Positions 9,198 through 17,573 of a stretch of DNA of 64,000 nucleotides are shown in pieces (within the stretch, counting starts at the first letter, position 1; every line of letters starts with the position of its first letter). Source of the stretch: Sphingomonadales bacterium (GTDB lineage: Bacteria > Pseudomonadota > Alphaproteobacteria > Sphingomonadales > Sphingomonadaceae). Below the pieces are notes generated by a model. It made no database searches. It was not told the origin of the DNA and saw only the letters and a list, made by a program, of their open reading frames with translations. Location of the stretch: assembly GCA_027491235.1 (NCBI GenBank), contig JAIXWO010000029.1:1-64000 (forward strand), given 5' to 3'. A program made the position numbers and the translations under genes.

Positions 9198-10657
9198 GCC
9201 TTGTTCCTTACCACAAAATCTTCGCGGAAGTGAGTGATTGCTGACAACACCGGATAAGGGGTGAAGCCGCCGAGCGCGCACAGCGATCCGAACTTCATCG
9301 TGTCGCACAGGTCTTCGATGAGGGCGAGGTTGGCGTCCACATTTTCCCCGGCCAGAACGCGGTCGAGCGTTTCGGTGCCGCGCGTTGAACCAAGGCGGCA
9401 CGGGGTGCATTTTCCACAGCTTTCGGCTGCACAGAATTCCATCGCGAAACGCGCTTGGCTTGCCATGTCGACGGTTTCGTCGAACACAACAAGGCCGCCA
9501 TGGCCGATCAATCCGTCAACGCCGGTAAAGGCCTCATAGTCGAACGGCGTGTCGAACTGGCTGGGCGGGTGATAGGCGCCCAAAGGTCCGCCAACCTGCA
9601 CGCAGCGCACCTGGCGGCCGCTTCCCGATCCACCGCCAATGTCGTTCACCAGTTCGCCAAGCGTGATGCCGAAGGCCGTTTCAAACAGACCGCCATATTT
9701 CACATTGCCTGCAATCTGGATTGGCATCGTCCCGCGGGATCGGCCCATGCCATAAGCGGCGTAAGCCTCTGCACCATTGGCCAAGACCCATGGCACCGTC
9801 GCGAGCGTGAGCACATTGTTGACGACGGTCGGTTTGCCGAACAGTCCTTCAAGGGCGGGCAGGGGCGGCTTTGCCCGCACTTCGCCGCGCTTGCCTTCAA
9901 GCGAGTTGAGGAGCGACGTTTCCTCGCCGCAGACATAGGCGCCAGCACCAACGCGAATTTCCACGTCAAACGGTGCAATGAGATGCGCACAGGCTTTGAC
10001 GGCCGCCTCCATCTTAGCGATGGCGTGCGGATATTCCGAGCGGATGTAGACATAGCCCTTGGATGCGCCGACGGCGTGGCCGGCAATGGCCATGCCTTCG
10101 ATCAGCACATAGGGGTCACCCTCCATGACCATGCGATCGGCAAAGGTACCGCTATCGCCCTCATCCGCATTGCAGACGATGTACTTCTGAGGGGATTGCG
10201 CCCCGGCGACCGTGCGCCACTTGATGCCTGCTGGGAAACCAGCGCCGCCGCGTCCGCGCAGGCCAGAGGTGATGAGCGCTTCGATGCTGGCCGAGGGGCC
10301 GATTTCGCGTGCCTTGGCAAGGCCTTGCCAGCCGCCGGTCGCGTAATAATCGTCCAGATCAAGTGGGCGGGTTTTGCCGGCGCGCGCAAAGGTCAGGCGC
10401 TGCTGTCGGGCAATGAAGGGGTGCGCGGCAATTGGGCCGATGCACAACGTATCTGCGCCGCCAGCTAGAATGTCTGCGACATCGGCTGGCGTCACCGGAC
10501 CAAAACCGATGCCGTTGATTTCAACCAGCGGCTCCAGCCAGTGCATACCCCAAGAGGAGACGCGCTCCACGTCGGACCCGGCATCTGTGAAAGCCTTGGC
10601 AACAGCATCTGCGCCGCAAGCGATGGCCAGCGCGTCGTCGGAAATACGAACCTTCAT
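9194..10657 (-). CDS. fdsB: NAD-dependent formate dehydrogenase, flavin beta subunit
   Basis: The beta subunit is a NuoF-like diaphorase that passes electrons from the alpha subunit to NAD+ through FMN and a [4Fe-4S] cluster. In 487 residues it shows an N-terminal thioredoxin-like region, the GLRGRGGAGFPAGIKW NADH-binding motif, CNADEGDSGTFADR for FMN, YVCGEETSLLNSLEG, and the cluster ligands ESCGKCTPCRLG. Coupled by 4-base overlaps to fdsG upstream and fdsA downstream. Together with fdsG and fdsA it forms the soluble cytoplasmic complex. Confidence 0.97.
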   Translation of the reverse strand: MKVRISDDALAIACGADAVAKAFTDAGSDVERVSSWGMHWLEPLVEINGIGFGPVTPADVADILAGGADTLCIGPIAAHPFIARQQRLTFARAGKTRPLDLDDYYATGGWQGLAKAREIGPSASIEALITSGLRGRGGAGFPAGIKWRTVAGAQSPQKYIVCNADEGDSGTFADRMVMEGDPYVLIEGMAIAGHAVGASKGYVYIRSEYPHAIAKMEAAVKACAHLIAPFDVEIRVGAGAYVCGEETSLLNSLEGKRGEVRAKPPLPALEGLFGKPTVVNNVLTLATVPWVLANGAEAYAAYGMGRSRGTMPIQIAGNVKYGGLFETAFGITLGELVNDIGGGSGSGRQVRCVQVGGPLGAYHPPSQFDTPFDYEAFTGVDGLIGHGGLVVFDETVDMASQARFAMEFCAAESCGKCTPCRLGSTRGTETLDRVLAGENVDANLALIEDLCDTMKFGSLCALGGFTPYPVLSAITHFREDFVVRNKA

Positions 10658-11061
10658 AGGGATTTAACCAGCATTTCCAGCTTCGCCGAGTCAAGCCGGG
10701 CGTAGACACCTGTGCCGACCATTGCGGCAGGGCCAACCGAGCAAAGGCCCAGACAATAGACGGTTTCGACTTTGACGGCGGGGTTTGGCGTCATGGCGGA
10801 CACCAAAGCCTCGACACCGCGCGCCTGACAGGCTTCTGCCCGACACAGTTTGATAACCGGGCGTGGCTCGGGCGTGGACCGGTAGTCGTGATAGAAACTG
10901 ACCACGCCATGCACTTCTGCACGCGTCAGGTTCAGATCCGACGCAATGGTGCGAATGGCGTCCTCGCTGACATGGCCGAACTCCGCCTGCACATCGTGCA
11001 GGATGGGGAGCAGCGGCCCCTCACGCCCCTTATGGCGGGCAAGAATGTCAGCGAGGCTCAT
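10654..11061 (-). CDS. fdsG: NAD-dependent formate dehydrogenase gamma subunit
   Basis: This 135-residue NuoE-like subunit holds a thioredoxin-fold [2Fe-2S] cluster. The ligands appear as CRAEACQARG and CLGLCSVGPA, the usual C-x4-C and C-x3-C pattern, and EVHGVVSFYHDY is a family block. It is the first structural gene of the formate dehydrogenase group and starts five bases after the upstream VOC gene, so it probably shares transcripts with the class III alcohol dehydrogenase further upstream. Confidence 0.95.
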   Translation of the reverse strand: MSLADILARHKGREGPLLPILHDVQAEFGHVSEDAIRTIASDLNLTRAEVHGVVSFYHDYRSTPEPRPVIKLCRAEACQARGVEALVSAMTPNPAVKVETVYCLGLCSVGPAAMVGTGVYARLDSAKLEMLVKSL

Positions 11062-11066
11062 GTGGA

Positions 11067-11447
11067 TCAGGCTTCCGGTGCTGCGAAGGCGCAGATCTTG
11101 TTACCCACCGGATCACGGAGATAAGCGCCATAGGGGTTGCCGGGCGCGCCTGCGCGGTGGCCGGGGGCGCCTTCATCGGTACCGCCATTGGCGATGCCGC
11201 TTGCATGGAACGCATCGACGGCAGCCTTGTCAGGCGCCTGAAAGCCGAGGGTGCCGCCGTTGGAATGGGTGGCAGGTGCGCCATCAGCCGGCGTCATCAC
11301 CAGCAACTTGCCGGTCGGGGTTGCATAGACGCAGGTGCGGTCATTGACCTGGCCGATGCTGGCGACGCCAAGCGCGCCGAGGGCTGCGTCATAAAACTTC
11401 TTTGAGGTCTCAAGGTCTTGAGCAGAAACGCAGATATGCGTGAACAT
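11067..11447 (-). CDS. VOC family protein (glyoxalase-like), copy 2
   Basis: A 126-residue single-module vicinal oxygen chelate protein (MFTHICVSAQDLETSKKFYD...). The N-terminal H-x-C-V/x-x-x-D-L-xx-S-xx-FYD pattern and the terminal YLRDPVGNKICAF are characteristic. It is closely related to the next gene upstream (11507-11884), indicating tandem duplication. VOC proteins bind a divalent metal and act in isomerase, dioxygenase or thiol-adduct chemistry. The placement between a glutathione-dependent formaldehyde dehydrogenase and formate dehydrogenase suggests a role with glutathione adducts, but that is inference. Confidence 0.85.
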   Translation of the reverse strand: MFTHICVSAQDLETSKKFYDAALGALGVASIGQVNDRTCVYATPTGKLLVMTPADGAPATHSNGGTLGFQAPDKAAVDAFHASGIANGGTDEGAPGHRAGAPGNPYGAYLRDPVGNKICAFAAPEA

Positions 11448-11506
11448 CTAATAGGTCCAATCGGTCCGGGGGAGGGAGACAGGGGGCACAAGGCCCCCTG
11501 CCGAAA

Positions 11507-11884
11507 CTACATGCGCTTCAGGGCGCAGATTTTGTTGCCTGAAGGATCGCGCAGATAGGCGAGATACATCTTGCCCATTTCGCTTTCCCGGATCCCGGGG
11601 GGATCTTCACAGGTCGTGCCGCCATTGGCGACGCCTGCAGCGTGCCAAGCGTCACCCTGTTCAGGCGAGGCGACGTTGAAGCCGATCGTGCCGCCATTTG
11701 CGCCGCAAGCGGGTTCGCCGTTGATCGGCGTGCTGATGGCGAAAATGCCGGTGTCGGTCATGTAGAAGACACGACCTTTGTCGTCCTGATGGCCGGGGCC
11801 GATGCCGAGGGCACCGAGGGCTGCGTCATAGAACTTCTTTGACGCTGCGAGATCGGTCGCGCCAAGCATGATGTGACTGAACAT
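11507..11884 (-). CDS. VOC family protein (glyoxalase-like), copy 1
   Basis: A 125-residue VOC protein sharing with its downstream neighbour the blocks KKFYDAALGALG, a central GGTIGFN/GGTLGFQ segment and the terminal YLRDPSGNKICA. The two copies differ in the middle, so they probably have diverged substrates. A GGAGAGAAG-like ribosome site precedes the ATG. It lies 31 bases after the class III alcohol dehydrogenase gene on the same strand; many proteobacteria have a VOC gene in this position. Confidence 0.85.
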   Translation of the reverse strand: MFSHIMLGATDLAASKKFYDAALGALGIGPGHQDDKGRVFYMTDTGIFAISTPINGEPACGANGGTIGFNVASPEQGDAWHAAGVANGGTTCEDPPGIRESEMGKMYLAYLRDPSGNKICALKRM

Positions 11885-11915
11885 TGCTTCTCTCCTTTTG
11901 ATTTGATTCGCGGGC

Positions 11916-13028
11916 TTAGAATACCACGACAGAGCGGATCGACTTACCTGCGTGCATCAGATCAAACGCCGTGTTGATCTCCTCCAGGCCCATGACGTGG
12001 GTGATCATGGGATCAATCTCGATCTTACCCTGCATGTACATGTCGACGATCTTCGGAACGTCGGTGCGGCCCTTCGCGCCGCCAAAGGCAGTGCCACGCC
12101 AGTTGCGGCCGGTGACCAGCTGGAACGGACGGGTGGCGATTTCCTTGCCCGCTTCGGCCACACCGATGATGATCGAGGTGCCCCAGCCGCGATGGCAAGC
12201 TTCGAGAGCGGTGCGCATCACTTCGGTGTTGCCGGTCGCGTCAAAGGTATAATCAGCGCCGCCGTCGGTCATCGCGACGATCTTGGCGACGACGTCTTCG
12301 CGGCTCATGCCCTTAGAGTTAAGGAACTCGGTCATGCCGAACTTGCGGCCCCATTCCTCACGGTCTGGGTTGATGTCCACGCCGATGATCTTGTTGGCAC
12401 CGGCAAGACGCGCGCCCTGAATGACGTTGAGGCCAATGCCACCCAGACCGAAGATGACGACGTTGTCGCCAACCTGCACCTTGGCGGTGTTGATGACGGC
12501 GCCAACGCCTGTCGTCACGCCGCAGCCAATGTAGCAGCTCGACTGGAACGGCGCGTCCTGACGGATCTTGGCAAGTGCGATTTCCGGCAGAACGGTGAAG
12601 TTCGAAAAGGTCGAGCAGCCCATATAATGGAAAACCGTCTGGCCCTTATAGCTGAAGCGGCTCGTGCCATCGGGCATCACGCCCTTACCCTGTGTCGCAC
12701 GGATGGCAGTGCACAGGTTCGTCTTGCCCGACAAGCACGACTTACACTGGCGGCATTCCGGCGTGTAGAGCGGGATAACGTGATCGCCGGGGGTCACAGA
12801 CGTCACACCAGCGCCGACTTCGCGCACGATGCCCGCACCTTCATGACCAAGCACGCTAGGGAAGATGCCTTCGCTGTCGAATCCGTCGAGCGTGTAGGCG
12901 TCTGTATGGCAGATGCCCGTCGCCATGATTTCAACGAGGACTTCACCGGCCTTCGGGCCTTCCAAATCAAGCTCGACAATCTCAAGCGGCTTCTTGGCTT
13001 CAAATGCGACAGCGGCACGTGTCTTCAC
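11916..13028 (-). CDS. frmA: S-(hydroxymethyl)glutathione dehydrogenase / class III alcohol dehydrogenase
   Basis: This enzyme oxidises S-hydroxymethylglutathione, the spontaneous adduct of formaldehyde and glutathione, to S-formylglutathione with NAD+; it can also reduce S-nitrosoglutathione. The 370-residue protein starts at a GTG behind AGAGGAGAG. Catalytic zinc ligands are in the CHTDAYT and GHEGAGIV motifs; the structural zinc site is [15 protein letters not shown]. The Rossmann motif is [10 protein letters not shown]. The TAFGGAKGR block is typical of class III. No S-formylglutathione hydrolase (esterase D type) lies beside it, although two unrelated alpha/beta hydrolases follow upstream. 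Confidence 0.95.
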   Translation of the reverse strand: MKTRAAVAFEAKKPLEIVELDLEGPKAGEVLVEIMATGICHTDAYTLDGFDSEGIFPSVLGHEGAGIVREVGAGVTSVTPGDHVIPLYTPECRQCKSCLSGKTNLCTAIRATQGKGVMPDGTSRFSYKGQTVFHYMGCSTFSNFTVLPEIALAKIRQDAPFQSSCYIGCGVTTGVGAVINTAKVQVGDNVVIFGLGGIGLNVIQGARLAGANKIIGVDINPDREEWGRKFGMTEFLNSKGMSREDVVAKIVAMTDGGADYTFDATGNTEVMRTALEACHRGWGTSIIIGVAEAGKEIATRPFQLVTGRNWRGTAFGGAKGRTDVPKIVDMYMQGKIEIDPMITHVMGLEEINTAFDLMHAGKSIRSVVVF

Positions 13029-13159
13029 GTTCGACTCTCCTCTAACGGGTCTAAAAAATGCTCCCTAGCCGCGCAAAAGCGGGCCGTCCAACACCCTTCT
13101 CATTTATGTATGCGGCACTTACAAAAACGCATCGCGGCGTCAACGGGGCGCGTCTGAGG

Positions 13160-14095
13160 TTATTTCGCGTTACGGCCCAAAAAGCTGAGATGCGCACCAG
13201 CAAACGCCTTAGGGTCTTCGATCATCGGAACATGCCCCAGATGGTCAAAAACTATAGCTTGGCTGCCTTTGATGCGTGCTTCCAGCACGTCGACCGCGCT
13301 CACGTCGATCAGCCGGTCATGCTTGCCCCAGATGATAAGCGTTGGGCACTTCACTTCGTGCAAGCGGTCGTTGACCGGGTTTTCGAGCGAGTCCTGCGCG
13401 ATTGCCAAGAAGATCTTGTCGAGGAGGGCTTCCCGTCCCTTTGCTTCATTGAACATGACCTTCTTGAACTGGCCGGGGATCGGCCGGGGCTTATGCGCCA
13501 CGAAGGCCATGAGTTGATCAATGTCGGCCGGCTTGCGCACGACCAGCGGGTTCTGGCCCTCGGTCACAAGCTTCTGCAATTCACTCTCATTGGCGCCGGT
13601 CACGCCCGCATTGTTCACCAAGGTCAGCGTGGTGAGCCGATGTCCATGGTCAAGCGCGGCTTGGAGCGCGATGAAGCCACCCATGCTGTTACCCGCGATG
13701 TGACACTTTTCGATGCCCATTGCGTCCAGAAACTGGATCAGGCGGGTCGTCTGTGCCGCAATTGAATAGTCCCTCTCCGCGGAAACGTCGCTCTCGCCAA
13801 AGCCGGGCAGGTCAGGTGAGATCATCCGGTATTTGTCGGTAAAGTGGTGGGCTGCGAACGACCAACTGTCCTTGTCCGCGCCGAAGCCGTGCACAAAGAC
13901 GATGACCTCTCCGTCGGCCGGGCCGCCTTCCAGATAGGGCCATGCTGCGCCTTCCACCCGCACGCTTTTTTGCACGAGCTTGCCTTTGCGGCGCAGAGCC
14001 TTTTGAAACTGGCGGTAAAGGATGGCGGGTGACACCACGTAAAGCAGCACGGGGACGGCAACGAAAACCGCGGCGAAGGCGAGAATATAGTTCAT
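13160..14095 (-). CDS. Membrane-anchored alpha/beta hydrolase
   Basis: This 311-residue protein has one N-terminal hydrophobic helix (residues ~4-28) and then an alpha/beta hydrolase fold. Oxyanion-hole motif is VHGFGADKDSW. The nucleophile elbow is GNSMGGF (Ser). The acid is likely in IIWGKHD and the histidine in HLGHVPM, so the triad looks complete. The family includes lipases and meta-cleavage product hydrolases. Five bases separate it from the hydrolase upstream, so the two are probably co-transcribed. Substrate is not predictable from sequence. It is not an S-formylglutathione hydrolase by its motifs. Confidence 0.8.
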   Translation of the reverse strand: MNYILAFAAVFVAVPVLLYVVSPAILYRQFQKALRRKGKLVQKSVRVEGAAWPYLEGGPADGEVIVFVHGFGADKDSWSFAAHHFTDKYRMISPDLPGFGESDVSAERDYSIAAQTTRLIQFLDAMGIEKCHIAGNSMGGFIALQAALDHGHRLTTLTLVNNAGVTGANESELQKLVTEGQNPLVVRKPADIDQLMAFVAHKPRPIPGQFKKVMFNEAKGREALLDKIFLAIAQDSLENPVNDRLHEVKCPTLIIWGKHDRLIDVSAVDVLEARIKGSQAIVFDHLGHVPMIEDPKAFAGAHLSFLGRNAK

Positions 14096-14099
14096 AATA

Positions 14100-14996
14100 T
14101 CAGATAGTTCCGTCTGTTTGTTGCGTAAGGCGTTGAGCTGTCCATCCCATCACCAGATCCAAGACTTCATTGCGTTCGGGTTCATTGAAGACCTCATGAT
14201 AGAGGCCCGGCAAATCTTGGAATGTCTTGTCGGTTGAAGCCAGCTTGCCGAACATCTCCCGCGCGCCGGCGGGCGAAGCAAGACTGTCTTCGCTGCCATG
14301 GACGATGAGCAAGGGCAGGGTGATGCTCTGCGCATTGTCCTGCACCATAGACATGGCATCGAGCATCTCGGCGGCCAGTCGCGCGCTCATCTTGCCTGTA
14401 TGGACCAGCGGGTCGGCCAGATAGGCTGCGACGACGGCCGGGTCCCGGCTGACACCGCCGGAGTCCAGTTGCAAAATCCCTGTTTGCGGCGCGAGGCGCG
14501 ACAGCAACCGGCCGATGATCCGTGTTGCGGCGGAAGGCGGCACGGCTGGTTTGACCGCTGGGCCCGACAGAACAGCGCCAACATAATCCTGCTGATGGTC
14601 CAGCAAATGGGCGGTCGCGATGAGGCCGCCCATGCTGTGGCCAACCAAGATGCGCGGAAGGCCGGGAAGGGTATCCTTCACAAAGGTCAGCAGCGCCTCG
14701 AGGCCATCTTGGAAAACCGAAAAGTTCGGAACAAACCCGCGGATGCCGTCGGATCGGCCATGGCCCCAGTGATCTATCGCGAACACAGCAATCTGGTCCC
14801 TGCCAAAACGATCGGCGACATGATCATAGCGCCCGAGGTGCTCTGCATAGCCGTGCGCGAGGAGGACAACAGCGCGCGGCGCATCTGGCATCCAGCTTTG
14901 GTAAAACAGCTTGTCCCCGGCGGCGCGTGACCCGGCGGGCAATGTTAATGTGCCGGACGAAATGTTCACGGTGTTTTCTCCCCCAGCAGCCTGCAT
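14100..14996 (-). CDS. Alpha/beta hydrolase, monoacylglycerol lipase-like
   Basis: This 298-residue soluble protein belongs to the serine aminopeptidase S33/hydrolase-4 (monoacylglycerol lipase) group. The sequence shows LLAHGYAEHLGRYDH, then DHWGHGRSDG, the nucleophile GHSMGG, the acid in IVHGSEDSL and the histidine in YHEVFNEPER. All are diagnostic of lysophospholipase/monoacylglycerol lipase proteins. The true start may be a GTG nine codons into the frame (VNISSGTL). It lies directly upstream of the membrane-anchored hydrolase on the same strand. Confidence 0.8.
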   Translation of the reverse strand: MQAAGGENTVNISSGTLTLPAGSRAAGDKLFYQSWMPDAPRAVVLLAHGYAEHLGRYDHVADRFGRDQIAVFAIDHWGHGRSDGIRGFVPNFSVFQDGLEALLTFVKDTLPGLPRILVGHSMGGLIATAHLLDHQQDYVGAVLSGPAVKPAVPPSAATRIIGRLLSRLAPQTGILQLDSGGVSRDPAVVAAYLADPLVHTGKMSARLAAEMLDAMSMVQDNAQSITLPLLIVHGSEDSLASPAGAREMFGKLASTDKTFQDLPGLYHEVFNEPERNEVLDLVMGWTAQRLTQQTDGTI

Positions 14997-15043
14997 TCAG
15001 GTCTGCGATGCCGACTATGCATGGTCAGGCGGCCTGTGTCGAT

Positions 15044-15946
15044 TCATGGCCGGTTCGCATAGCTCTCCGCCAGGGCAAGGATCGACTTGGCTTGCTTGAA
15101 ATGCGGGATGTCGATCATCTTGCCGTCCAGCCCGATGGTGCCTGCACCCGGGTTTGCGGCAAATGCGTCCACGATGCGGCGGGCATGCGTGATCTCATCC
15201 GGTGTCGGCAAGTAGCCTTCGTTGATGATGGGCACTTGTGCAGGGTGGATGGCCAAGCGACCACTGAACCCTTCACTGCGCGATGCGCGGGAGGAGGCGC
15301 GAAGGCCGTCTTCATCGCGGAAGTCCGCATGGAGTGTGTCGATGGCCTGCACACCAGCTGAATGTGCTGCCAGCAAAGTTAGGGATCGAGCCATCCGGTA
15401 GGTGAAGGACCATTCCCCGGTCGCGTCTCGGTTTGTGCTCGCGGCCACGGCTGTTGCGAGATCTTCAGCCCCCCAGGTCATCCCAGCGAGGCGGGTAAGA
15501 CTGGCGCTTGCAAAGTCCCCGAGATGGAATGGCGCCACCGCCGTCTCAGTTGCGACGGGCACAATGCGTGTCTGCCCTGCGGCAAGGCCGTGCTGCGCCT
15601 CAAACGCATCGACATAGTGAGACAGGGTCCGCACGCAGTCTGGCGTATTTGTCTTCGGCTGCATGATGCCGTCTGGCTGCATCCCGATGATCGCCTTCAG
15701 ATCGGCAAGTGTATCGGCGCTGTCGAGCGGATTGATACGGACCCACAATTGCGACGTGCGTGCGCTGGTTGGGCGGTCTGCCAGAAAGGCAGCCACAAGG
15801 TCGCGGGCGGCGGGCTTCCGGTCGGCGGCGACCGAATCTTCCAGATCAAGGATCAGCGCGTCGGCACCGCAGCCGTCCGCTTTGGCGAGCTTCTTCTCAC
15901 TGTCACCGGGAATGAACAGCCAGGACCTTGGAGGGGCTTTGTGCAT
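15044..15946 (-). CDS. HpcH/HpaI-family CoA ester lyase (citrate lyase beta / malyl-CoA lyase type)
   Basis: This 300-residue protein carries the family start RSWLFIPGDSEKKL, the metal-binding and substrate region ADALILDLEDSVA, LWVRINPLDS, and the C-terminal GFSGRLAIHPAQVPIIN. These enzymes cleave or form C-C bonds in beta-hydroxyacyl-CoA esters such as malyl-CoA, methylmalyl-CoA or citramalyl-CoA, using Mg2+. Which of these is used here cannot be told. It is divergent from the aldehyde dehydrogenase at 16138 and 48 bases upstream of the lipase-like gene. Confidence 0.85.
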   Translation of the reverse strand: MHKAPPRSWLFIPGDSEKKLAKADGCGADALILDLEDSVAADRKPAARDLVAAFLADRPTSARTSQLWVRINPLDSADTLADLKAIIGMQPDGIMQPKTNTPDCVRTLSHYVDAFEAQHGLAAGQTRIVPVATETAVAPFHLGDFASASLTRLAGMTWGAEDLATAVAASTNRDATGEWSFTYRMARSLTLLAAHSAGVQAIDTLHADFRDEDGLRASSRASRSEGFSGRLAIHPAQVPIINEGYLPTPDEITHARRIVDAFAANPGAGTIGLDGKMIDIPHFKQAKSILALAESYANRP

Positions 15947-16104
15947 CAGATCGCCTCTTGCGCTTCACGTTTCAAACGCTGTCTAAACGCCTGCCACGAA
16001 AAGCCAACTGCCTGTCGTGCTGCCTGACCTGCCGGATCGTTGAAACAGAGCCGCTGTAAGAAATTCGAACGACTTGGTGGCAATCCCTTGACCATCAATC
16101 AGAA

Positions 16105-16121
16105 TGTTATATTCTATAACA
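16105..16121. promoter_or_regulatory. 17-bp palindrome upstream of aldehyde dehydrogenase (candidate operator)
   Basis: TGTTATA-TTC-TATAACA is a perfect inverted repeat with 7-bp arms and a 3-base spacer. It ends 16 bases before the ATG at 16138 and abuts the TAGGAG ribosome site. The position would block transcription or initiation. The shape suits a dimeric MarR-, TetR- or GntR-type repressor. No regulator gene adjoins it. Confidence 0.6.
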
Positions 16122-16137
16122 AAATAGGAGATCTGCC

Positions 16138-17535
16138 ATGAAGTTTGAGCGTATCAATCCCATCACCGGTGCCGTTGCCTCCAGCGCACAGGCCATGCAG
16201 GCCTCGGACATTCCCGCTATTGCCGAAAAGGCGGCAGCAGCCTTCCCGATTTGGGCGGCCACTGGCCCAAATGCCCGCAGAGCGATCCTGATGAAAGCCG
16301 CAGCTGCACTTGAGTCAAAAGCTGACGCCTTTGTGGAAGCGATGATGGCCGAAATCGGAGCGACCAAGGGCTGGGCGCTCTTCAACCTTGGCCTCGCTGT
16401 TTCCATTGTGCGCGAAGCTGCTGCCCTGACCACACAAATTTCAGGCGAAGTCATTCCATCGGATAAGCCTGGCTGCCTCTCTATGGCGCTGCGCGAACCG
16501 GTGGGCGTCATCTTGGGTATCGCGCCCTGGAATGCGCCGATCATTCTCGGCGTGCGCTCCATTGCAGTGCCCTTGGCGTGCGGCAACGCCGTCATCCTCA
16601 AGGCGAGCGAGAACTGCCCGCGCACGCATGAGATCATTGTCGAGGCCTTTGCAGAAGCGGGCTTCCCTGAAGGTGTCGTCAATGTTGTCACCAATGCGCC
16701 AGCGGATGCGGCTGAGGTGGTGGGCGCGCTCATCGACGCCCCTGCCGTTAAGCGGATCAACTTCACAGGATCCACTGCCGTTGGCCGGATCATCGCCAAG
16801 CGGGCGGCACAGCATCTCAAGCCCTGCCTGTTGGAACTGGGCGGCAAGGCGCCGTTGATCGTGCTGGAGGATGCCGATCTGGATGAGGCTGTGAAGGCGG
16901 CCGCCTTTGGCGCCTTCATGAATCAGGGCCAGATCTGCATGTCGACCGAGCGGATTATCGTCGTTGAAGCTGTGGCTGACGCCTTTGCTGCCAAGTTTGC
17001 CGCCAAGGCCAAGAGCCTCGCCACCGGTGATCCGCGTGAGGGGACGACCCCGCTCGGCGCTGTCGTTGACCGCAAGACGGTGGATCACGTCAACAGCCTC
17101 ATCAACGATGCGACAGCAAAGGGCGCGACGGTCCTTTCGGGTGGAACAGCAGATTCGGTGCTCATGCCTGCGACGGTCGTAGACGGTGTGACTTCGGCCA
17201 TGAACCTCTACCGTGATGAGAGCTTCGGCCCCATCGTTGCGATGATCCGCGCCAAGGATGAAGCTGACGCGATCCGCCTCGCCAATGACAGCGACTATGG
17301 CCTGTCTGCGTCCGTCTTCACCAAGGACACAGCGCGTGGCCTCGGCGTCGCGCGTCAGATCAAATCCGGCATCTGCCATGTGAACGGGCCGACGGTGCAC
17401 GATGAGGCGCAGATGCCCTTCGGTGGTGTCGGTGCGTCAGGCTATGGCCGCTTCGGCGGAAAAGCGGGGATCGACAGCTTCACAGAGCTGCGTTGGATCA
17501 CCATCGAAACCCAGCCGGGACATTTCCCGATCTAG
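16138..17535 (+). CDS. NAD(P)-dependent aldehyde dehydrogenase, vanillin/salicylaldehyde dehydrogenase-like
   Basis: A 465-residue aldehyde dehydrogenase. It shows the NAD-binding APWNAP motif with the oxyanion Asn, the FTGSTAVGR turn, the general-base Glu in LELGGKAP, and the catalytic Cys in NQGQICMST. The C-terminal QMPFGGVGASGYGRFGG is typical. The overall pattern (short N-terminus, NLGLAVSIVREAA region, HDEAQMPFGG) resembles aromatic aldehyde dehydrogenases such as vanillin and salicylaldehyde dehydrogenases. That would fit the vanillate-type oxygenase elsewhere in this window, but substrate assignment is inference. Expression is likely controlled at the palindrome 16105-16121. Confidence 0.85.
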   Translation: MKFERINPITGAVASSAQAMQASDIPAIAEKAAAAFPIWAATGPNARRAILMKAAAALESKADAFVEAMMAEIGATKGWALFNLGLAVSIVREAAALTTQISGEVIPSDKPGCLSMALREPVGVILGIAPWNAPIILGVRSIAVPLACGNAVILKASENCPRTHEIIVEAFAEAGFPEGVVNVVTNAPADAAEVVGALIDAPAVKRINFTGSTAVGRIIAKRAAQHLKPCLLELGGKAPLIVLEDADLDEAVKAAAFGAFMNQGQICMSTERIIVVEAVADAFAAKFAAKAKSLATGDPREGTTPLGAVVDRKTVDHVNSLINDATAKGATVLSGGTADSVLMPATVVDGVTSAMNLYRDESFGPIVAMIRAKDEADAIRLANDSDYGLSASVFTKDTARGLGVARQIKSGICHVNGPTVHDEAQMPFGGVGASGYGRFGGKAGIDSFTELRWITIETQPGHFPI

Positions 17536-17544
17536 TTTTGGCAA

Positions 17545-17573
17545 TGCCCCTCAGGCTGCGGTACTGAGGGGCA
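17545..17573. terminator. Hairpin at the convergent ends of the aldehyde dehydrogenase and folD
   Basis: Perfect 10-bp arms (TGCCCCTCAG at 17545-17554, CTGAGGGGCA at 17564-17573) with a 9-base loop overlap the folD stop region and sit 9 bases after the aldehyde dehydrogenase stop. There is no clear T-tract on either side, so termination is plausible rather than certain. Confidence 0.4.

Noticed and set aside
11952-13157. A 401-codon open frame on the plus strand opposite the class III alcohol dehydrogenase gene
   Set aside because: It is antisense to a highly conserved gene in GC-rich DNA, has no recognisable domain and no ribosome site; treated as a shadow frame.
13160-14996. The two alpha/beta hydrolases as S-formylglutathione hydrolases completing the formaldehyde route
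   Set aside because: Their motifs (GNSMGG, GHSMGG and surrounding blocks) are those of lipase and monoacylglycerol lipase groups, not of esterase D-type enzymes.
16441-17400. A 319-codon open frame on the minus strand inside the aldehyde dehydrogenase gene
   Set aside because: It mirrors the codon pattern of the real gene and its translation resembles no protein family.
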